A stretch of 64,000 bases of DNA from Macquaria australasica (lineage: Eukaryota > Chordata > Actinopteri > Centrarchiformes > Percichthyidae): the NCBI GenBank assembly GCA_005408345.1, contig SEMN01000264.1:1-64000 (forward strand). Direction: 5' to 3'. Below are positions 24,085 to 35,901 of this stretch, one piece after another. The notes under the pieces are model-generated. The model saw nothing but the letters and a program-made list of their open reading frames with translations. It was not told the DNA's origin and did not search any database. The translations under genes were made by a program, and so were the position numbers. The stretch's first letter is position 1; every line of letters begins with the position of its first letter.

Positions 24085-25310
24085 CCTCTCGGTTACACTT
24101 GTCTCTTCCTCTGCCCTAGAGGGCAACTGCCAAACCCGGTCGGCAGGGTCCATTGGTATAAATAGAGGGGTTCCCGGGGGAAGAAACCAAGTGTGAGATA
24201 GTGAAATAGGTTGTTGAAAGCACCCTTTTTAAAGAAACGTGATTTAAAATAAACCTAAAGGTATATTTATATAATAACACAATGAATTGGAATGTTTCTG
24301 TCCTTGTGAGTATGTGGTAACAGACAATTGATTGTCTGTTTGAGTAGGTGGAGCCCGACTTTTATATGTATACATATACGGAGCACCGGGGAGATCTGTT
24401 AATTGGATAGGCACTGAGACACCTCTACAGACAGCAGCTCCTGTCTTGGGCCCTTTTAGTGGCATAGCCAAAGTGCAGTTTTGTCTTGAAATATTTCTTT
24501 TGTATTTTGTATTTTGAGAAAGTAGTTCAGTTAATTTTATTTTATATATATATTTATTTTGTTTTTTGGCCAACCATTTACTTTGAGCAATGTAACTCCA
24601 CTATTGTCTAAATAAATTCACATGGACTGCTAAACGTTGTCTGCGAATCCTTTTTCATGTGCCTGGCTACTCGACCAACTGTCACACAGGGAATGCTGAG
24701 TGAGCACAAAAGAAACAGAACAGGATGGAAATCAGCTACAAGCCAGATTGGGGTTGGGTATAATACATACAACATACAATACAATATTAATACATACAAC
24801 TTCATGTCCTGTGTCTTGGGAACCGAGATAGAATCAGATGAAGCAGATTAAAGGGAAACTCCCATATTTTTAAACCTGGGTCCTATATTTACAAATTTGG
24901 GGTCTAAATGACTAATAGTTACAGAAAGTTTTGGAACTGGTCCAGTAGATCGCTCCGCCGGCATCTGTGAACAGGCTGCAATGGCTGCAATGTAATCCTT
25001 GCGGGCAACTGCGCCCTACAGAGACAAACTGTTTGTTAAAGAGTGAGATCCTTTTTGTTTAACTGGAAACAGAAGTCCCGCTCAAGGAAAAGTCTCGCTC
25101 TGAAACCTTGCGAGAGGTTGAGTTGTTGCTGGAAGACGAAAGGATATTAATCTTTAACAAAAAAGCTCTGTCTCTGTAGGGATCCTTTCCATAATGTTAT
25201 CAGACACTTTGAATAACAATCTGAGACTGTCAGTGGCAAAAACAAGTAGTTTTTTTTGTGGATATACTTTTCACAGACGCAATTGTGCAATATGTATAAT
25301 TAAAAAAAAA
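24085..25310 (+). repeat. inverted-repeat arm: 3' flank of copy A
   Basis: This stretch downstream of gene A is repeated in reverse orientation at 34590-35680, downstream of copy B, with B lacking about 260 bases. Parts also occur at 44993-45650 downstream of copy C. It includes a TATA-like GGTATAAATAGAGG at about 24155, AATAAA motifs at 24247 and 24612, and ends next to the second LINE. No protein is encoded: open frames here are short and simply mirror each other in the two arms. Confidence 0.75.
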
Positions 25311-25948
25311 AAAGGAATAATTCAATTTAATTCAATTCAGTTTTATTTATATAGCGCCATATCATAACAAAGTTATCTCTGCACTTTTTCGAGTAGAGCA
25401 AGTCTAGACCGACTCTTTATATTTACAGAGACCCAACAGTTCCCACCATGAGCAAGCACTATGCGACAGTGGCAAGGAAAAACTCCCTTTGCTCTAGGTG
25501 GGCGGTCATCTGCCTCGACCAGTTGGGTTGAAGGGGGGGGGGGGGCAGGAGGAAAGAGAACGTACAGCAGGACAATACAGTTCCACATAGGGATGTAAAG
25601 CAATAGCTGTGGTAATGGTATTGATGTTAACAACAACAGAAACAACACTAAGAGCAACATTATAATAGCAATACTAATAATAAGAGCAACAACAGCAATA
25701 GCAGCAGCGGGCGCAGAGCAGGAGCACGGGGGCAGCAGGCGGCAGCAACCGAAATACCTGCAGAAAGCAACAGAAGGGGAGAGAGAGGAGAAAAAGCACA
25801 CAACTACGGGAAGAAGTTGAATTAATAACAAGCATTGATGGGACATAAGGGTGTACAGATGGAGAGGAAGAGGAGGAGAGAGGAGCTCAGTGCATCATAG
25901 GAAGTCCCCCGGCAGTCTAGGCCTATAGCAGCATAACTAAGGGGTGGC

Positions 25949-28900
25949 TCAGGGGTCACCTGAGTCAGCCCGACTATAAGCTTTATCAAAGAGGAAAGTC
26001 TTAAGCCTACTCTTAAATGTGAGGAGGTTGTCTGCCTCCCGTACACAAACTGGGATCTGGTTCCACAGGAGAGGAGCTTGATAGCTGAAGGCTCTGGCTC
26101 CCATTCTACTTTTAGAGACTCTAGGAACCACAAGGAACCCTGCATTCTGGGAGCGCAGTGCTCTAGTGGGGTAATAGGGTACTATGAGCTCTTTGAGATA
26201 TGATGGTGCCTGACCATTTAGGGCTTTGAAGGTGAGGAGAAGGATTTTAAATTCTATTCTGGATTTTACAGGGAGCCAGTGTAGAGAAGCTAATATTGGA
26301 GAAATATGTTCTCTTTTTCTGGTTCTTGTCAGTAAACGTGCCGCAGCATTCTGAATCAGCTGGAGAGTCTTAAGGGACTTATTGGGGCAGCCTGATAATA
26401 GAGAGTTGCAATAGTCCAGCCTAGACATAACAAATGCATGGACTAGTTTTTCTGCATCTTTTTGAGATAGGATGTGCCTGATTTTTGCAATGTTACGTAA
26501 GTGAAAAAAGGCAGTTCTTGAAGTTTGTTTTATGTGGGAGTTAAAGGACATATCCTGATCAAAGATAACTCCAAGATTCCTTACGGTTTCGCTGGAGGCC
26601 AGGGCAATGCCATCTAGAGAAACTATATCTTTAGATAATGTGTTTCGAAGGTGTTCGGGGCCAAGTACAATAACTTCGGTTTTGTCTGAGTTTAACATCA
26701 GAAAATTGCAGGTCATCCAGGTTTTTATGTCCTTAAGGCATGCTTGAAGTTTAGCCAACTGATTGGTTTCATCTGGCCTGATCGATAAATATAATTGGAT
26801 ATCATCTGCATAACAATGAAAATGTATGGAGTGCTTCCTAATAATATTGCCTAAAGGAAGCAGGGTAAATAGAATTGGTCCAAGCACAGAACTTTGTGGA
26901 ACTCCGTGACTAACTTTGGCGTGCATAGAGGATTCATCATTAACGTGTACAAACTGATATCGATCTGATAAATAGGATTTAAACCAGATTAGTGCAGTAC
27001 CTTTAATGCCAATTAAATGTTCTAGTCTCTGTAATAGAATGTGATGGTCAATGGTATCGAATGCAGCACTAAGATCTTTTAAGACAAGTACAGAGACAAG
27101 TCCTTTGTCTGATGCAATTAGAAGGTCATTTGTAACTTTCACCAGTGCTGTCTCTGTGCTATGATGCACTCTAAATCCTGACTGAAAATCCTCAAACAGC
27201 TTGTTGTTGTGTAGAAAGTCACACAACTGATTGGCGACTGCTTTCTCAAGGATCTTAGAGAGAAAAGGAGGGTTAGATATAGGTCTATAATTTGACAAAA
27301 TCCCTGGATCAAGAGTGGGCTTTTTAAGAAGAGGCTTAATTACAGCTACTTTAAAGGACTGTGGCACATAGCCTTTTAATAAGGACAGATTGATCATATC
27401 TAGTAAATAAGTGCTAACTAAGGGTAAAATTTCTTTAAGCAGCCTAGTTGGGACGGGGTCTAAGAGACACGTTGATGGCTTAGATGAGGAAATCATGGAA
27501 GTTAGTTGATTAAGGTTGATGGGAGAAAACCAGTCTAAATGTACAGGTTTTACAGTTGTTTCTAAGGTTCCTGTGTTTGAAGATAAGTCAGTACCAACTG
27601 AGGGCAGGAGGTGCTGAATTTTGTCTCTAATAGTTAGAATTTTATCATTAAAGAAGCTCATAAAGTCATTACTACTGAGGTCTATAGGAATACATGGCTC
27701 AACAGAGCTGTGACTCTCTGTCAGCCTGGCTACAGTGCTGAACAGAAACCTGGGGTTGTTCTTATTTTCCTCTGTTAATGATGAGTAGTAGGCTTCTCTG
27801 GCATTACGGAGGGCCTTCCTATAAATTTTAAGACTAACTTGCCAGGCTAAACGTGATTCTTCCAGATTGGTGGAACGCCATTTCCTTTCAAGTTTTCGCG
27901 ACGTTTGTTTTAATTTGCGGGTTTGCGGGTTATACTATGGAGCTAACCTCCTCTGTTTTATTATCTTCTTTTTTAGAGGGGCGATAGAGTCGAGTGTTAT
28001 TCGTAATGAGCCTGCAGCACTATCAACAAGATGATCAATTTGGGAGGGACTAAAGTTAGCATAGGAGTCATCTGTTACATTGAGACATGGAACTGAATTA
28101 AATGCCGATGGAATCACTTCCTTAAATTTAGCTATAGCACGATCAGATAGACATCTAGTGTAGGAATGTTTGCCTAATGGCGTGTAGTCCAGTAATAGGA
28201 ATTCAAAAGTTAATAGAAAATGGTCTGATAAAAAAGAATTCTGTGGAAAGACTATTAGATGTTCAATTTCAATGCCATAAACAAGAACAAGGTCGAGGGT
28301 GTGGTTAAAACAGTGAGTGGGTTTATGTACACTCTGACAGAAGCCAATCGAATCTAATAATGAGATAAACGCAGCACTAAGGCTATCATTTTCTACATCC
28401 ACATGAATATTAAAATCACCTACAATAATTATTTTATCTGTTTTAAGGACTAAACCTGATAAGAACTCTGAGAATTCAGATAAAAATTCAGAATACGGTC
28501 CAGGAGCTCGGTACACTATAACAAATAGAATTGGCTGTAGTGTTTTCCAGGTTGGGTGTGAAAGGCTAAGAACAAGGCTTTCGAACGAGTTATAATTTAG
28601 TTTAGGTTTAGGTTTGATTAATAGGCTTGAGTCAAAGATGGCTGCAACTCCACCTCCTCGGCCTGAGCCTCGAGGAATGTGAGTATTAATGTGACTGGGG
28701 GGAGTGGATTCATTTAGGCTAACATATTCATCGTGACACAGCCAGGTTTCAGTAAGACAAAATAAATCAATATTATGATCTGATATTAGATCGTTTACTA
28801 GAACAGCTTTAGATGAGAGAGATCTGATGTTTAAGAGTCCACATTTAATTCTCCTATTTTGTTGTACTGTTGCAGTGGTGGTTTTACTTTTTATTAGGTT

Positions 28901-29056
28901 TTTATGTGTAACTCCTCTTCTGTTTACTTTTGATTTAAATAATTTAAGTGGTCTGGGGGCAGACAACCTCTCTGTGGAGTTTAGGGTGGGTAACTGCTCT
29001 AATGGAAGCGCAGAGAAGCGTGTAGGACTGCAACTCTGCCTCCTGGTCTGGACCAC
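25949..29056 (-). pseudogene. L2-type ORF2 with a single nonsense codon
   Basis: The reading frame from MVQTRRQSCS (29056) to RADSGDP (25949) spans 1036 codons including the stop. It covers endonuclease (LNIRSLSSKAVL, LTETWLCHDEY, VGDFNIHVDVEN), linker, and reverse transcriptase (SNYRPISNPP, KDLSAAFDTIDHH, VPQSSVLGPILF, HCYADDIQLYL). The only interruption is TAG at 27937-27935, where the sister copy has TGG (LAPWYNPQTRK). Two other RT oddities are LKDLSAAFD for LLDLSAAFD and a short in-frame loss after ILFTL. It was recently active by appearance but probably does not make full-length protein. Confidence 0.88.
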
Positions 29057-29603
29057 AGACTGTATTAAGTCTATGGTCTGAACTCTGAGTTGTCATGGCT
29101 TTGGGCCACTAATAAATTCGACCAGATTTCTAGATATGAGAGCGGCTCCATCCAAAGTGGGATGATTGCCATCTCTCCTAATCAGACCAGGTCTTCTCCA
29201 GAAAGTCCGCCAATTATCTACAAAGCCCACATCATTACCTGGACACCACCTCGACAACCAGCGGTTGAATGATGACATGCAGCTATACATGTCATCACTA
29301 GTAAGATTAGGCAGGGGCCCAGAGAAAAGGAGTCCGACATTGTTTTTGCATATGTACACACCGACTCAACATTAATTTTCGTGACCTCCGATTGGCGCAA
29401 TCGGCTGTCATTACCGCCGACGTGAATAACAGTCTTACCATATATACGTTTATCCTTAGCCAGCAGTTTTAAATAGGATTGAACGTCGCCCGCTCTGGCC
29501 CCTGGGATGCATTTGACTATGGTCGCTGGTGTCGCTAATTTCACGTTTCGCAAAATGGAGCTGCCAGTAATCAGAGTTGGTTTCTCAGCGGATGTGTCGC
29601 TGA

Positions 29604-30284
29604 GTGGAGAGAACCGCATCTGACAGCTTCTCAGCATTAACAAGCATAAGATCTGGCAGATCATCATTTAGAACTGATATTCTCAATGAAATATTCCTTA
29701 TAATGTACAGGATGGGAATTAAGGGTATATCTACTCGCTTCCTTTGGGTTCCTGCTCATGTTGGTGTGGAGGGAAATGAGCAGGTGGATATTCTGGCCAA
29801 ACAAACACTCCGAATTCAGCATGTTGACCTACAAGTCCCACTAAGCAAAGCTGAAGCTAAGACATTCATTAGGACAAATGCACAATCAGTATGGCAGGAG
29901 CATTGGGATGATAAGAAAACTGGAAGACATCTATATAATATACAAAGACTTGTTGGTGCTGGGAGGATGGAGGGCTGGAAACGTAGGGAAGAAAGTATCA
30001 TCACTCGTCTGAGAATAGGTCATACAGGTCTCAATCATACATTATATAAAATAGGCAAGCACCCAACCGGGAAATGCACATACTGTGACCAACCAGAAAC
30101 AGTCGAACATGTAATACTTCAATGTAGGAAATACAATATCGAGAGGAGTCATCTGTTTCAGTCACTGAGGAAGACAAATCACTGTGACTTTTCATTGTCA
30201 GGTCTCTTGGGGAAAACAGCAGGCAAGATATACTACAACGTTATTAAGTTTATAAAAGACACAGATTTAGCTAAAAGAATCTAG
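29604..30284 (+). pseudogene. RNase H and C-terminal zinc-motif fragment of a LINE polyprotein
   Basis: The open frame of 226 codons begins in host-LINE sequence at 29604. It contains an RNase H core piece (ASDSFSALTS; FLWVPAHVGVEGNEQVD) and a C-terminal Cys/His motif (CTYCDQPETVEHVILQC). The N-terminal endonuclease and reverse transcriptase are absent because of 5' truncation at integration. The frame itself is intact, suggesting a young insertion, but there is no reason to think it is expressed. Confidence 0.85.
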
Positions 30285-30442
30285 GTTTTTTATTTTTTAT
30301 TTTATTTATTTATTTATTTTTTTTGTTTGTTTTTTTTTCTGCATAATCTCCTGTTCCACACTCCAGTCCAGTTGGTGGCGGTAATGCACCTCTAAGCTGG
30401 TTTGCCAACCGCCAATAAACTCCAAAGAAGAAGAAGAAGAAT
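29615..30442 (+). mobile_element. 5'-truncated I-clade-like LINE fragment with RNase H
   Basis: It is inserted opposite to the host LINE and flanked by AGTGGAGAGAAC at 29603-29614 and 30443-30454, a clean 12-bp target duplication. It encodes only the C-terminal end of a LINE polyprotein, then a T-rich stretch, then a 3' region (GTTGGTGGCGGTAATGCACC near 30371) ending in GAA/AAG triplets. Family assignment as I-like is by the RNase H plus C-terminal zinc motif and is moderate. Confidence 0.85.
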
Positions 30443-31033
30443 AGTGGAGAGAACTTGTTAGAAACGTGAACGGGTCGGTGGTGAACCGTGGGCTTTGGTT
30501 CAGGGCTATGCTTCTTTCGGACAGTCACCCAGCCTCCCTGGCTTCCCGGCTGCTCGGGAGTTGCCGGGAGACGGCCGGCAGAAGCTGCCGCTGGTCGGCT
30601 CGCACCGGCTGACTGACTCTCCATGGTGCGGAGCCGCGACTCTAACTCACTGAGCCTCGCCTCCAAGGCGGTGAATAAACTACATTTGTTACACGTACCA
30701 TTATCGCTAAAGGAGGCAGAGGAATAACTAAACATCTGACACACCGAGCAAGAGAGAGCAGGAGAGGGAGAAGGAGAGAGAGACGCCATCGCTAACTGAG
30801 CTAAAGTAGCAACTAACTAGCGTGTAAACAACTGTGGGATTAGCGGAAAGTCGCTAACAGGAGACAGATATGAGTGCTTAAACAGAGCTAGTGTATCCTT
30901 AAATGTATAGCGGGAAATTAACCGCTATAGTAAAGAAAATATCAAAAGAACTGGGTTTAGCTGGAGCAGCAAAATTTGCTACCAAGAAACACCGGCAACC
31001 GGAAATGAGACAATAAATTCACCTCAGCACGTC

Positions 31034-32189
31034 AAACAGGCCAATAATGTTGATCAATGAAGGTCGCCACCTCTGTCACACTGGTTTTACTCTTTCTAGG
31101 CCAGAACTGCTTCTTCAGTCCCATGTGAATCAGCAAGTGTTGTAAAGCCACGTTTAAAGTCCTCAATGTGCTCACAGTCCATTTCTGACAAATTAACCAG
31201 GAGAACTCAAAGAGCTGCTACTCTCATTGTTGTTTGAAAGTATCTCATAATTATGACTTTGTTTTCATCTTTATTTATTTATTTATTTATTTATTTTTTA
31301 ACTGGCGGAAATGGGCTTCCAAATAAAGGTTGCCAATTTCTGACACAATTTTTTTGGACCTTTTTGAAACAATAGGTCCTTGGTTTCAGACAGCAGCAGG
31401 CTTCTCATTTTTAGCCAGCAACTGTCAGTTTGGTAAACTATCGCTGGCAGATTTTATCAGCTGTGGCTAGCTGGCTAATTAAGCTAACATAAGCTGCGTG
31501 AGTCTTCCACTGACTTTTAATGTTTAGGCAGAAAGTCAGCATATAAGCATCCTTACTGGTTAATGATCCATTTAGAAGACATGGAAATAAGAAACACATT
31601 GTTCTTGTATTGCAGTGTAGCACTATGGCTACATGTATGATTATTTAATTTTAACATAACCCTGTTTAGCTGCTTAGTGATGTGAAGAATGATATCTCAT
31701 AGGCTCAAACTTGTGTTACAAATTTAATAAAGTTTGTCTGCAAAATGTAAAAAAAATGGCTGGGTTGCTCTGGACTGTAAACGTTCTCTAATCCAACAGA
31801 GCAGGACAGACAACAGCTAACCTACACTCTGATTTAGTGGCATCCAGGACAGAACCTGATAATTACTGGATGCAGAATAAAAAACTTTAAAAACTTCATG
31901 TTATTAGAAACACAGTAGAATGAACACAGGCCATCAAGGTCAAAAACAAGATATAATATGTTATTATAAGTACAATACTTCACATAAACTTCGCTTAAAA
32001 TGTAGTACTTTTCTGTGCCACGACAGATGTTGGAAAGACAAACAATTAGAGCATGCATGTCACTTGTTTATTTAACACATAGTGTAATCTTTTCCAAAGC
32101 CCTGTGTAACGTGTCTCAGTCTTTAGGTAGTGTGTGAAAAGCCTGGCAGCTGGTTTTCTTAACATATTTTTGCTGGATTACCTGCTCAG
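31034..32189 (+). other. region upstream of the fibrinogen-domain exons, no confirmed exon
   Basis: No clear coding exon. The first 60 bases after the LINE include an ATG at 31057 followed by a hydrophobic run (MKVATSVTLVLLFLGQN), which looks like a signal peptide but stops after 23 codons with no obvious donor. Further right are an ATTT repeat at about 31270-31297 and AT-rich sequence. The upstream exon(s) of the FReD gene are expected here or beyond the LINE. Confidence 0.4.
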
Positions 32190-34091
32190 GTGTACTGTGA
32201 GATGCGGCCAGATGGAGGCTGGACGGTGTTTCAGAGGCGCAGTGGAGGAGCGGTTCCCTTCAACAGGAAATGGGCAGCATATGAAAATGGTTTTGGAAAA
32301 CTGACACGTAAGTAAAGTACTTGTTGACTGCTGTGTTAAATACAAACGAACATAGCAAAGCATTGCAATAACAAAGAGATTATTTGTTCTTATTGACATT
32401 GTCACATGCTCTCCTCCAGAATGTCGGAGTGAGGAGTCATAGGCAGACACAATCCAGCTCTAAAACTAAATTAGACTATGCACGTTTTCCACCACACAGA
32501 AATGTATGCAAATCAGACTGTGGTGCCAACTACTCCTGCAGGACAACATTGTGTGAGGAGCCACTGCAGAAATTGCAAGCTTGAACTTTCAGCTGTCCCT
32601 GAATTCTTGCCTGACTTATCTGCAGGCGACCTAGAAACCCTGCATCCTGCAGCAATGACAACTGTGTAAAGGGCCAAACTTTGCCTTGGGGCCATGGAAA
32701 CCTAACATGCTGTTTATAGCTTTAAAAAGTGTTTTGAATAAAGGCACCCTCCAAGTAGTTGCATATTCTGAAGAAGGGATATGGTCATTTTCTGTCAATT
32801 GGTGAAAAGACTTTCCTTGTGCTCTGCTGATTCCCTCAGAGGACCACTGGCTCAGTCTGAAGAAGATTGTCTCTCTGACCAAGAACAAGGCCAAGATGTG
32901 GACCATGAGGGTCGACCTGTGGGACCACGAAAATGGCACTGCTTTCGCCGAGTACAGAAACTTTAAGCTTGGCAGTGAGAAAGCAGCTTTCAAACTGCAT
33001 GTCGGGAAATACAGAGGAAATGCAGGTACTGCAAGCTTTTCTAACGACTGCTTTTTAACTTTTCTCACTGTCCCTTTTCCCTTTGTTTTCTATAGGCACA
33101 CAAATGTTATCACATTTATTTCATTTTCATTTATGATGGTTGGAATAGTATTTTTTGCCTTACCCTTACTCTTTCCACTGTTATTTGTACTTTATCTTTT
33201 TAATAAATGTAAATTAAAGCTGCTCAGTGCAGACATTTTTAACATCAGAACGTCATTATTGAAATAGTTGTGATGTCTGTGAGCAGAAGAGAGTGATGGA
33301 GGTTTTATTGTTTGTTACCTTGGAAAGTACTTATCCTGGGGTCCACATTAAAGGGTGTTGCTTCCCTTTCAAGATCTTTGCTCCTTCAGTCACATTGAAA
33401 GTGACTTTTCCCTTTGATTTTCACTTCTTTTTTCACTGTCTTCTGATAGTTTTACATGTAGCTCTGTTTTCTCTCAAACAACAGCACCCTCTTTGTGTTT
33501 AGTGGTGTAAAGCAATCCAGCAGCTTCAAATCCAGCCTTGATACTGACATTACTGAGTACGCTCACCGACGTTATTACTCCTCTATACTTGTGCTACTGT
33601 TATACATTTTAGCATGTCACAGATAAACATTTTAATGTTTTTATGACTAATGTAAAACTAAAGGACCTTGGAAAGTGAAGAGGAATTCAATGTGCCATCA
33701 TCTTGTAACTGCCACTTGTGCTCTCTGTGGCCATTGTTCAGCAAAAGTTACATTTCCAAACTTCCCTAAATTGTTTCCAACTTTGTCCAAAGGTGATGCC
33801 ATCCGTGGTACCTATGCAGGCATTGACCAGAATGGCTTCGGCTTCAGCACCATCGACCGGGACAATGACGGCTGCTCCCCATGCATCTTCGGTGACATTG
33901 CTCAAAATAAATGTTCCTTTTCAGACGAGGGCGGTTGGTGGTACAGCCGCTGTGGCTCTGCAAGTCTGAATGGCGACTGGCATCCTGCTGGTGAACACAT
34001 CGGTTGGGTATCAGGCCTCCACTGGGAAACCTGGAAAGCTCCTGCACCTTACTCCATGAAGGCTACCAGAATGATGATCAAGTCTGTGTGA
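32190..34091 (+). CDS. fibrinogen-related (FReD) protein, three C-terminal exons
   Basis: Exons 32190-32307, 32840-33025 and 33793-34091 join in phase with GT-AG borders to give about 200 residues ending MMIKSV and a stop. Landmarks of a fibrinogen C-terminal domain are VYCEMRPDGGWTVFQRR, DHWLSLKKI, GKYRGNAGDAIRG, STIDRDNDGC (calcium-site region) and GGWWYSRCGSASLNGDW. The N-terminal 20-odd residues of the domain and any signal peptide or coiled coil are not found. The LINE ending at 31033 lies just upstream, so upstream exons may be displaced or lost. Such domains occur in secreted FGL1, angiopoietin-like and ficolin-like proteins. I cannot say which. It lies in the loop between the inverted NXPE arms. 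Confidence 0.8.
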
Positions 34092-34589
34092 GAGGACTCA
34101 TCCCACATTTAACGTCATGCTGGCTTTTTTTCCTAATTCGATTTACAGGCATTCCTGAAATTCTTGCATTCTTACAATTGGTTGTTATATAAATCAACCA
34201 AAAATCTGAAGCTTGAACAAACATGTAGAAAGCATGGAAGGCAGTTCATTCTGGATGCTAGTGCTCAATCATAACTTTTTAAAACAAAGTCACTTTGCTG
34301 AGGATTTTCATTTATTTAATGAACGAGAGTCCACATGCAGTGCACAGTTTGTAAAGGTTAACACTTCACAAAGTGCATTCATTTCATTATGATAAACCTG
34401 AGTACAAAACACATTCATTAAATGGTTTTGTTTGAAGAACCCTTGTTTTGTTCTTTTTTATTTCTATTGACACACCATGTGATTAACACTTCACAGTGAG
34501 TTCATCTTCACACTAATACTACGTAAGAACTTTTGAAACTATGAAAATAATCTCCATTTCATATGGTTATTCCAGTTTGTTTTTAATTA

Positions 34590-35680
34590 TACATATTGGG
34601 CAATTGTGTCCATGAAAAGTACATCCACTAAAAAAACTACTTGTTTTTGCCACTGACAGTCTCAGATTGTTATTCAAAGTGTCTGATAACATTATGGAAA
34701 GGATCCCTACAGAGACAGAGCTTTTTTGTTAAAGATTAATATCCTTTCGTCTTCCTGCAACAACTCAACCTCTCGCAAGGTTTTAGAGCGAGACTTTTCC
34801 TTGAGCGGGACTTCTGTTTCCAATTAAACAAAAAGGATCTCACTCTTTAACAAACAGTTTGTCTCTGTAGGGCGCAGTTGCCCGCAAGGATTACATTGCA
34901 GCCATTGCAGCCCGTTCACAGATGCCGGCGGCGGCGATCTACTGGACCAATTCCAAAACTTTCTGTAACTATTGGTTATTTAGACCCCAAAATTTGTAAA
35001 TATAGGACCCAGATTTAAAAATATGGGAGTTTCCCTTTAATCTGCTTCATCTGATTCTATCTCGGTTCCCAAGACACAGGACATGAAGTTGTATGTATTA
35101 ATATTGTATTGTATGTTGTATGTATTATACCCAACCCCAATCTGGCTTGTAGCTGATTTCCATCCTGTTCTGTTTCTTTTGTGCTCACTCAGCATTCCCT
35201 GTGTGACAGTTGGTCGAGTAGCCAGGCACATGAAAAAGGATTCGCAGACAACGTTTAGCAGTCCATGTGAATTTATTTAGACAATAGTGGAGTTCCATTG
35301 CTCAAAGTAAATGGTTGGCCAAAAAACAAAATAAATATATATAAAATAAACTACTTTCTCAAAATAGGAAAATACAAAAGAAATATTTCAAGACAAAATT
35401 GCACTTTGGCTATGCCACTAAAAGGGCCCAAGGCAGCAGATGCCGTCTGTAGTGGTGTCTCAGTGCGTATCCAGTTAACAGACCTCCCCGGTGCTCCAGC
35501 CTTCTCCCATATATATAGATACATATAAAAATCGGGCTCCACCTACTCAAAGAGACATTCACTTGTCTGTTACCACATACTCACAAGGACAGAAACATTC
35601 CAATTCATTGTGTTATTATATAAAAATACCTTTAAGTTTATTTTAAATCGTGTTTCTTTAAAAAGGGTATATGCTAATTA
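34590..35680 (-). repeat. inverted-repeat arm: 3' flank of copy B
   Basis: Reverse complement of the 3' flank of copy A (24085-25310) with a high proportion of identical bases by eye. Relative to A and C it lacks about 260 bases between AAAAAGGG and TATATGCTAATT near 35665. With its partner it encloses the second LINE and the FReD exons. Confidence 0.75.
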
Positions 35681-35901
35681 AATAAAATGGATACAATATC
35701 CGACCAAGACGTAAAACTCTGTACCTTACTTCAGTGAATGGGGTTTGCCCATGACACCCTGGTTAAAAATAGATTAGAAAAATTGTAGTTACTCTGTGCA
35801 TGGACTGCTTAAGGAAACATGCAGCACTTAGTAAAAAAACAGAGACAACATGTAAACTCGTGTGCTTGAATCCCCACTCCTCTGCTCCAACAAAAACACA
35901 T

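Larger units (their letters stand above)
29093..30789 (-). pseudogene. L2-type ORF1 split by a LINE fragment
   Basis: The N-terminal part (30789 down to about 30455) starts MASLSPSPSPALSC and shows a Cys-rich finger (CSVCQMF then CNKC) and a short coiled coil (LEARLSELESRLRTME). The 828-bp insert at 29615-30442 follows. The C-terminal SGNH-esterase-like part resumes at 29602 down to 29093 (HVGGNDSR; DGNHPTLDGA). Small deletions near 29330 also shift the frame, and the block-V residue between Gly and His is changed (GIH to GNH). Confidence 0.78.
25320..31033 (-). mobile_element. L2-type LINE, best preserved copy
   Basis: On the minus strand it runs from a 5' untranslated region (to about 31033) through ORF1 and ORF2 to the AATTC-type tail at 25322-25338. 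ORF2 is open except for one nonsense codon. ORF1 is interrupted by an 828-bp fragment of another LINE. It sits between the two inverted-repeat arms, directly upstream of the fibrinogen-domain exons. Confidence 0.9.

Noticed and set aside
24657..24851. Identical 64-codon frame in both inverted arms (also 35037-35231)
   Set aside because: Identity reflects the inverted duplication, not coding constraint; no start context or domain.
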